A stretch of 64,000 bases of DNA from Monarcha castaneiventris obscurior (taxonomy: Eukaryota > Chordata > Aves > Passeriformes > Monarchidae), in the NCBI GenBank assembly GCA_026261815.1, contig JAMPIT010000360.1, forward strand, positions 48,871-112,870, written 5' to 3'. Of the stretch, positions 56,918 to 64,000 are shown in pieces. Positions within the stretch are counted from its first letter, which is position 1; each line of letters begins with the position of its first letter. The position numbers and the translations under genes were made by a program. The notes beneath the pieces are model-generated. The model worked only from the letters and a program-made list of their open reading frames with translations, had not been told where the DNA came from and ran no database searches.

Positions 56918-59105
56918 CCCGAAAAAAGGTGGGAAAAAAAGGGGGGAAAAAAGGGCGAGGAAAAAAATGGGGAAAAAATGCCAGGAAAAAAAGAGGGGAA
57001 AAAAAAGCCGGGGGAAAAAAGGGCGAGGAAAAAAATGGGGAAAAAATGCCAGGAAAAAAAGAGGGGAAACAAAAGCCGGGGGAAAAAAGCTGGGGAAAAA
57101 AATGGGCAGGAAAACATTTTGTGAAGGGATAAAAGGGCAGGATAAAAAGCGGGAAAAAAGAGCGGGAAAAGATTTTGTGAGGAGAAAAAAGATGGTGTCC
57201 TGGGTTGCAGTGTATTCTATTACCGTCCTCATGAGCCGTTGAAACCAGGTGGGGCAGTGTTTCCTTGCCTCCTCCCTCCAGACTAGTGTTCTGTTAATGG
57301 CCCATTAATGTTGTGCCGCATGACTCAGAGGTAACTCCCCCCAGACTATCTTCTGTTAACGAGCCCATCAACACCTGGCCTCATGACTCATCATCCCACT
57401 GTGAGAGGCTCCGCCCAGAGGGAGGAATCAAGCATTCCATCCTAGATAAATCTGGGCTTCTGAACACCATGGGGGGCCCTGTCTACTGGATTCCTGGAGG
57501 ACAAGAGCTACCACTGGACCTTCAGCTGGAGACTAGACCTTCCACAGGATCACCACTTCGACTGAACTACCTCATCTGGACTACTACCACCACCCTAATA
57601 GGGTGTCACGTTGTATCTGACTTTGGCTGTGTTTTTCTTTCCTCTTTCCCTTGTATTCTTTCACTTATTTTTAATTATTTATTTTCCCTATTAAAATTTA
57701 ACCCTGACTTGGGATCTCCCTCTGGTTTGTTTTCAAACCATTACAGATGGGAAAAAAGGCAAAGAAAAAAGGCGGGAAATCTTTTCATTGGGGGAAAAAA
57801 AGGGTGGGGAAATGGCGGGAAAACCTTTTGTGAGGGGAAAAAAAAGGTGGGAGAAAAGGAGGGGAAAAGGTGGGAAAATCTTTTGTGAGGTGAGAAAAAA
57901 GGTGGGAAAAGGGGCAGGAAAATCACTTGAGAGGTGAAAAGAGGAAGGAAAAAAGGAAGGGGAAGAAGGGGGGGAGAGAAAAGGAAGGAAAAAAGTCAGG
58001 AAAAAAGGGCAGGAAAACCTTTTTTGAGGGGAAAAAAGGTGGGAAAAAAGGTGGGAAAAAAGAGCAGGAAATCTTTTTGTGAGGGGAAAAAAAGGCAGGA
58101 AAAAATGATGGGAAAACCTTTCCTGAGGGGAAAAAAAAGGCGGGAAAAGATTTTGTAAGGGGAAAAAAGGCGGGATAAAAGGCTGGAATAAAAGGTGGGA
58201 AATATAGGCAGGGGAAAAAAAGGCAGGAATCATTTTTTGAGGGGAAAAAGGATCAGGAAAAAAAGGGTGGGAAAACTTTTTGTGAGGGGGAAAAAGGCAG
58301 GGAAAAGGGGGGGGAAAAAGGTGGGGAAAAAGGGCAGGAAAACCTTTCATGAGAGGAAAAAAGGATGGGAAAAAAGGGCGGGAAAACCTTTTTTGAGGGG
58401 GAAAAAGGGCGGGAGAACATTTTGTGAGGGGAAAAAAGGGCTGGAAAACCTTTCATGTGGGGAAAAAAAGGTGGGAAAAGGAAGGGAAAAGTGGGGGAAA
58501 TCCTCGTGTGAGGGGGAAAAAAAGTGGGAAAAATGGGCGGGGAAAAAAGGTGGGAAAAAGGGCAGGAAAACCTTTTGTGAGGGATAAAAAGGGCGGGAAA
58601 AAAGGCAGGAAAAAAAGATGGGAAAACCTTTTGTGAAGGGAAAAAATGCAGGAATAAAGGGCGGGGAAAAAAGGACGAGAAAACCTTTTGTGAGGGGACA
58701 AAAAGGTAGGGAAAAAAGCAGAAAAAACAGTGGGAAAAAAGGCAGTACAAGCCGTTGTGAGGGGAAAAAAAGACGGGAGACATGGAAGGGGAAGAGGGGG
58801 GAAGCAGGGAAAGAAGTGGAAAAAAAGAGTGGGAAAACCTTTTGTGAGGGGGAAAAAAAGAGTGGGAAGAAAAAGCAGGAAAAAATGGCGGGAAATCTTT
58901 TCATGAGGGGAAAAAAGGGCAAGAAATCCTTTCATGAGAGCAAAAAATAACAGGAAAAAAGGCAGGAGAAAAAGGGTGGGAAAAGCTTTTGTGAGAGCGG
59001 AAAAAAAGGGCGGGAAAAAAGGGAAAGAAAACCTTCTGTGAGGAGAAAAAAAGCAGGAAAAAATAGGCAAGAAAACAAGGCAGGACAAAGCTTCCCAGAA
59101 TTCCC
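56918..59105. repeat. GGGGAAAAAAGGGCGGGAAAA minisatellite, purine-rich arm
   Basis: Units CCTTTCATGAGGGGAAAAAAGG and GGCGGGAAAA are the reverse complement of the arm at 53930-56917. The switch occurs at about 56917 (CTTTTTTCCCCG then AAAAAAGGTGGG). Confidence 0.9.
57196..57745 (+). mobile_element. LTR with 5-bp target duplication, plus orientation
   Basis: TGTCCTGGGTTG to CAAACCATTACA, flanked by GATGG (57191-57195, 57746-57750). Same family as 54341-54814. Confidence 0.85.
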
Positions 59106-59111
59106 ACTCAC

Positions 59112-59254
59112 CCAGCACAGAGAGCTCGGTATCTGAGCTCTCGTTCCCGACGCTGTTGCCGAAATTCACCAGGCAGGTGTAAATTCCCAAATCCCGGGAA
59201 GTGATGTTGGCAATGTGCAGGTTGCTGCCAGCCAGCCAGGAATATTTCTTGGAG
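59112..59254 (-). CDS. DCC-family exon, second half of Ig3
   Basis: After a CTCCCAG acceptor it encodes SKKYSWLAGSNLHIANITSR and DLGIYTCLVNFGN, ending SDTELSVLG at a GTGAGT donor. The Cys in YTC is the second Ig cysteine; SKKYS..GGSNL..N.T..D.G.YTC is the matching pattern in DCC/NEO1. Confidence 0.85.
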
Positions 59255-61636
59255 CTGGGAGAAATTCGGGAATGTCAGCACGGAATTCCGACTTGATTGG
59301 ATTAGTTTGATTGGAATTTCCATCAAGAATTGCTTTGGAATTCCAGTGGCATTCCAGGTGGGATTGTGGAGTCCTTTCCAAGCTTGGATTGGCTGCAGGG
59401 ATCCAGGGGAATGGGAAGATTTGGGAGCCGTTCCCGTTGGAATTTTGGTTGGGAATGCCCAGTGGAATTTGGGATTTCCATTAGAATTCCTGACCCTTTT
59501 TCCTGTTGGAATTCTTGCTATTCGTCCCCCTGGGATTCCCATTCCCACTGGAATTCCCAGCCTTGAATGGCCTTTGAACCTCCCTAAATCCCCAAAAATG
59601 GCTGAGAATTCCCAAAAAATCCCCCGAGAATTCCCATAATAGCCAAGAATCCCCAAAAATGGCCCAAAATTCCCAAAAACCAGCCAAGAATCCCCAATAA
59701 TCCCCTGAAAATTCCCAGAAATCAACCAAGACTCCCCCAAACCAGCAGAGAAGTCCCAAAAATTGGATAATTCCCAAAAAACTGCTGAAAATTCCCTAAA
59801 TTGGCGGAGAGTCCCCAAAAATTTCCCAAGAATTCCCAAAAGATGACCAAGAATCCCCAGAAAAGGCTGAAAATTCCCAAATATCACCAAGAATTTTTAA
59901 AAAAGCCAAAAGAGTCCCAAAAATGGCCAAGAATTCCCAAAAATCCCCAGAAAACCCCAGAAAGCAGCCAAGAACTCCCAAAAAAAGGCCCAAAATTCCA
60001 CAAAAATCCCTGAAAATTCAAAGAAAGGTCAAAAATTCCCAGAGGATGCCCCGAAAATTCCTGAAATCCCCTGAAAAATCCCAAAAAACAGATGAGAAAA
60101 ACTGAAAACTCACCAAAAAAAAAGGCTGAGAATTCTCAAAAATCCCCTGAAAATTCCCAAAACCCAGCAAAAATTTCTCAAAAAAGTTGCAACTCCCAAA
60201 AAAAGCTGGAAATTCCCAAAAATCCCCCAAGAATTCCCAGAAAATGGCTGAAAATTCCCCCAAATCCCCCAAAATTCCCAACAAAGGCTGAGAATTCCCA
60301 AAATCCCCCAAGAATTTCTGAAAATGGCTGAAAAGTCCCCCAAATCAGCTGAAAATTCCCAAAAAAATCCCCCAAAATTCCCAAAAACCAGCCAAAAATT
60401 CCCAAAAAGGGCTGAAAATTCCTTAAATATATCCCAAAAAAATTCCCAGTAAGTGCTGAAAATTCCCCAAATCCTCCGAAAATTGCAAATAACCAGCCAA
60501 AAATTCCCAAACAAATCTCCGAATTCTCAAAAAATCCCCAAAATTCCCAAAAAATGCTGAAAATTCCTCAAAAATCCCAAAAAAATCCCCAAATCACCAT
60601 AAAATCCCCCCAAAATCCTCAAATTCCCAAAAAGCCCTGAAAAATCCCCAAAAAAGTCCCCAATATCCTAAAAAATCCCCCAAAATCCCCAAAAAATCTC
60701 CAGAAAGTCCCTAAAATTCCCCCAAAATCCCCAAAATTCTGCCCAAAATTTCCCTAAATTCCCAAAACTTCCTCAAAATTTTCCAAAATGGCTGAAATTT
60801 CCCAAAAATTCCCAAAAATCCCCAAAAATTTCCCAAAAAATCCCTGAATTCCCAAAAGACCCTGAAAATCCCCCCAAAAATCAAAAACAATCCCCCAACA
60901 TGGCTGAAAATTCCCCTAAAAACAGCCAAAAATTCTAAAAAATCCCCAAAATTCCCCAAAAATGCAGAAAATCCCCAAAAATTTCCCCAAAAATCCCCGA
61001 CTTCCCACCAATTCCCCAAAATTTCCCAAAAAATCACCCCAGATCCCAAAAATTTCCAAGAAAGGATGAAAATTCCCCAAAATCCCCAAAAATGGCTGAA
61101 AATTCCCCAAAAAATCTTGTAAAAATCCTCCAAAATTCCCAAAAGATCCCCAAAAGATCCCCAAAAAATCCCCCAAAATTCCCAGAAATCCCCAGAAAAT
61201 CCCCCAAAATTTACAAAAATTCTCTGGAAATTCCCTAAAATGCCTGAAAATTCCCCAAATCCCCAAAAAACCACCTGAAAATTACCCAAAAATCCCCCAA
61301 ATGCCCAAAATGGCTGAAAATTCCCAAAAATACCCCGAATTCCAAAAACCCACCTGAAAATACCCAAAATTCCTCTAAACTCCCAAAAAACAGCCGAAAA
61401 TTCCCAAAACACCACCTGAAAATTCCCCCAAAAATTCTGCAAAATCCCTCAAAAATCCCCAAAATCTCTGAAAATTATCCAAAATCCACAAAAAAATCTC
61501 AAAAAACCACCTGAAAACACCCAAAAACCAGCCAAAATTTCCCAAAAAACGCTGAAAATTCCCCCCCAAAAAATGCTGAAAATTCCCCCCCCCAAAAAAT
61601 CCCCAAAAATTCCCAAATTCCCGAATTCCCCCTCAC
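59255..61636. repeat. CCCAAAAATTCCC minisatellite, intron within Ig3
   Basis: 59255-59560 is less regular (TGGAATTCC motifs). From 59580 the units are AATTCCCAAAAATCCCC with variants. No gene. Confidence 0.88.
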
Positions 61637-61784
61637 CTGACAGGAATGACGTCGTTCCCTTGGAGCCAGGTGAAGGTGGGTGCCGGAATTCTGGAGGCCA
61701 AACATTCCCAGGCGACGACATTGGATGGGTGCCGCAGGAAAAGCAGCAGCCGTGGAATTCTGGAATCTGGGATTGGGATTCGAT
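61637..61784 (-). CDS. DCC-family exon, first half of Ig3
   Basis: TTTTTACAG acceptor, GTGAGG donor. Reads RIPIPDSRIPRLLLFLRHPS, NVVAWECLASRIPAPTFTWL and QGNDVIPVR. WEC holds the first Ig cysteine, FTWL the core Trp. The fit is to Ig3 of DCC/NEO1 (LLECVVSGYPPPSFTWLRG). Confidence 0.85.
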
Positions 61785-64000
61785 CTGTAAAAAATGCGGA
61801 ATTAGCAGGTTTTATTGGGATCCCAATTTTTTTCCCATTTTTTCCCAATTTTTCCCAAATTTTCCTAGCCCAAATTTCAAGGAAAATCCAGAATTTTTAC
61901 CTCCATGAAATCCCAGTTTTTTACCTTTTTTCCCAGGATTTTCCCACTTTTCCAAACCGGAATTTGAGGGAGAATCCTGAATTTTTCTGCTTGGATTTCC
62001 TCCCATTAAATCCCAAATTTTCCTGATTTTTCCTGGGTTTTCCCACTTTTCCAAGCCCAAATTTGAGGGAAAATCCAGAATTTTTCCCCTCCTGGATTCT
62101 CTCCATTAAATCCCAATTTTTTCCCCATTTTTCCCCGAATTTTCCTGCTTTTCCAAACCCAAAATTCGGAGAAAATCCCAAATTTTCCCCTCCTTAAAAT
62201 CTCCATTTTTTCCCATTTTTTCCCATTTTTTCCCATTTTTTCCCATTTTTTCCTAATTTTTCCCGCTTTTCCAAGCCCAAATTTGAGGGAAAATCCAGAT
62301 TGGAAAATGATAGAAATCCCGGGGAAAAACTGCACGATCAGGGCCTGGAAAACCATGGAAAAGGCTGGAAAACTGGGAAAAAAGCCGGGATCAGCTCCCA
62401 GCAGAGCATCACCGGCTCCAAATCCTGGAAAAATTCTGGGATTCAGAGACAGGAAATGATGGAAAATGATGGAAATCTGGGAAAAATTCTAGGATCCAGG
62501 GATGGAAAAAGATGGAAAATGATGGAAATCCGGGAAAAATTCTGGGATTCAGGACCTGGCAAAAATTCTGGGATCCAGGGATGGAAAGAAATGGAAAAGG
62601 ATGGAAATCTGGGGAAAAATGCTGGGAAAAGGATGGAAAAGATGGAAAATGATGGAAAACAATCCAAATCCTCAAGAAAACCTGGGAAAAGGGTGGAAAT
62701 CTGGGAAAAATTCGAGATTAGGACTGGGAAAAGATTGAAAATTATGGAAATCCTGGAAAATTCTGAGATCGGGGCTGGAAAAACATGGAAAAGGCCGGAA
62801 ATCTGGGAAAAATGCCGGGATCCGCTCCCGGCAGAGCATTCCCAGCTCCAAATCCTGGAAAAATTCCAGGATTCAGGGCTGGAAAATGATGGAAAAGGAT
62901 GGAAATCCCAGAAAAAATCTGGAAAAAGGATGGAAAAGGACCCAAATCCTGGAAATCTGGGAAAAATTCCGGGATTCGGGGCTGGAAAAGGATAGAAAAT
63001 GATGGAAATTCTGAGAAGAATCTGGGATGGGGCTGGAAAAATATGGGTAATTATGGAAATCCTGGAAAATTCTGGGAAAAGGATGGAAAAAGATGGAAAA
63101 GGACCAAAATCCTGGAAGAATTCCAGGATCACAGGCTGGAAAAACATTAAAAAAGATGGAAAAGGATGGAAATCCTGGAAGTCCTGGAAAAATTCCGGGA
63201 TCAGAGACTGGAAAAACACGGAAAAGAACCCAAATCATGGAAAAAATCTGGGAAAAGGATGGAAATCTGGAAAAAATTCCAGGAGCAGGGGCTGGAAAAT
63301 AATCTGGGATGGAAAATGCTGGAAAAGGATGGAAATACAGGAATAATTCCAGGATTCAGGACCTGGAAAATAATTCCAGGATCCAAATCCTGGAAAAAAA
63401 TCTGGGATCCAGGGATGGAAAATGATGGAAAAGGACCCAAATCCTGGGAAAAAAATGGGACTACAGCAGGAAAAACAGGGAAAAGGACAGAAATCCAGGA
63501 AAAATTCTGAGAAAAGTATGGAAGAAGGTGGAAGAGGATGGAAAAGGATCCAAATCCTGGAAATCCTGGAAAAAATCCTGGATTCAAGGCTGGAATATGT
63601 TGGAAATCCAGGATCAGGGCTGGATAAACACGGAAAAGGCCGGAAATCCAGGAAAAATTCTGGGATTCGGGACTTGGCAAAAATTCCAAGATCCAGGGAG
63701 AGAAAGGGATGGAAAATGATGGAAATCTGGGAAAAATACAGGGATTAGGGCTGGAAAAGTATTGCTGGACCCAAATCCTGGAAAAATTCTGGGATCAGGG
63801 CTGGAAAATGAAAGAAATCCAGGAAAAATTCCAGGATTCAGAGGTTGGAAAAGGATCTGGGATGGAAAAAATCTGGGAAAAAGATGGAAAAGGATCCAAA
63901 TCCTGGGAAAAAATCTAGGTAAAGGATGGAAATCCTGGAAAAATCCCAGGATCAGGACTGGAAAAGGATCTGGGATAGAAGAATTCTGAAATGCAGGGCT
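61785..64000. repeat. Intronic minisatellites with a strand switch at about 62290
   Basis: 61800-62290 is pyrimidine-rich (TTTTTCCCATTTTTTCCC, with CCAAATTTGAGGGAAAATCC every ~120-130 bases). 62291-64000 is purine-rich (GGAAAAGGATGGAAATCCTGG, GGGAAAAATTCTGGGATC). No further exon seen up to the window end. Confidence 0.85.

Larger units (their letters stand above)
46440..61784 (-). pseudogene. DCC/neogenin-family netrin receptor, incomplete gene (five exons)
   Basis: DCC and neogenin are axon-guidance receptors with four Ig domains, six fibronectin III domains, one membrane helix and a cytoplasmic tail. Here five minus-strand exons match, in order, the third Ig domain (61784-61637, 59254-59112), the end of FN3-1 (53903-53789) and FN3-2 (52285-52136, 46517-46440). 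Splice sites and phases agree with the family. Both Ig cysteines and the Trp are kept. The exons for Ig4 and the start of FN3-1 are not found between 59112 and 53903, one exon has a single-base shift in a T-run, and the last exon runs into a minisatellite. FN3-3 onward, the membrane helix and the tail are absent. DCC, NEO1 or a third paralog cannot be separated from this much sequence. Confidence in the family is high, in a functional gene low. Confidence 0.8.

Noticed and set aside
53930..59105. Exons for Ig4 and the start of FN3-1 of the DCC-family gene
   Set aside because: I looked for the expected NWxKNG, YxCxAEN and LSWxPP patterns on the minus strand and saw none; only repeats and LTRs are present.

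Overview
The window looks like repeat-dense avian DNA, most likely from a songbird and from a microchromosome-like or otherwise poorly assembled region. The evidence is (i) several copies of a C2H2 zinc-finger gene with the N-terminus [17 protein letters not shown], a type I associate with passerine ZNF expansions, (ii) RDH8-like and olfactomedin-like exons side by side, as in human 19p13.2 (OLFM2-COL5A3-RDH8), (iii) many retroviral LTRs with 4-, 5- or 6-bp target duplications, and (iv) introns made of GC-skewed or purine-rich minisatellites. There is no bacterial-type gene organisation; all real genes are split into exons.

Layout. 1-850: 5' end of a minus-strand ZNF copy cut by the window edge. 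851-1530: solo LTR. 1.5-3.4 kb: intact minus-strand ZNF gene (8 fingers). 3.7-4.3 kb: two LTRs tail to tail, forming a large palindrome. 4.8-9.8 kb: broken minus-strand gammaretrovirus-like provirus (env, then pol; no gag). 10.0-16.1 kb: broken RDH8-like retinol dehydrogenase gene on the minus strand, with GC-rich minisatellite introns, two LTR insertions and an olfactomedin exon fragment. 16.1-17.0 kb: a divergent promoter between RDH8-like exon 1 and the next ZNF gene. 17.0-19.05 kb: intact plus-strand ZNF gene (11 fingers). 19.1-21.5 kb: LTR, gag relic and a second LTR. 21.7-24.0 kb: ZNF pseudogene. 24.5-27.7 kb: minisatellite split by an LTR element. 27.9-31.0 kb: a second copy of the olfactomedin/RDH8 exon 1/ZNF promoter block, then a head-on truncated ZNF copy. 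31-33.3 kb: LTR, gag relic, LTR-like sequence. 33.5-46.4 kb: one very long purine-rich minisatellite containing three telomere-like islands. 46.4-61.8 kb: five exons of a DCC/neogenin-family netrin receptor on the minus strand, separated by minisatellite introns; the minisatellite starts inside the last exon, so the 3' half of the gene is absent. 61.8-64 kb: more intronic minisatellite.

How it fits together. Two ZNF genes (2183-3372 and 17634-19045) look able to encode proteins. The RDH8-like gene has frame breaks in two exons, a Tyr-to-Phe change at its catalytic position and no last exon. The DCC-family gene lacks several exons. The ZNF copies, the LTR next to their promoters and RDH8-like exon 1 were duplicated in direct and inverted orientation, so paralogous segments serve as 'before and after' views of several LTR insertions.

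Limits: exon calls rest on visible homology to families recalled from memory and on splice-site inspection. Single-base frame breaks lie in homopolymers and could be assembly errors.
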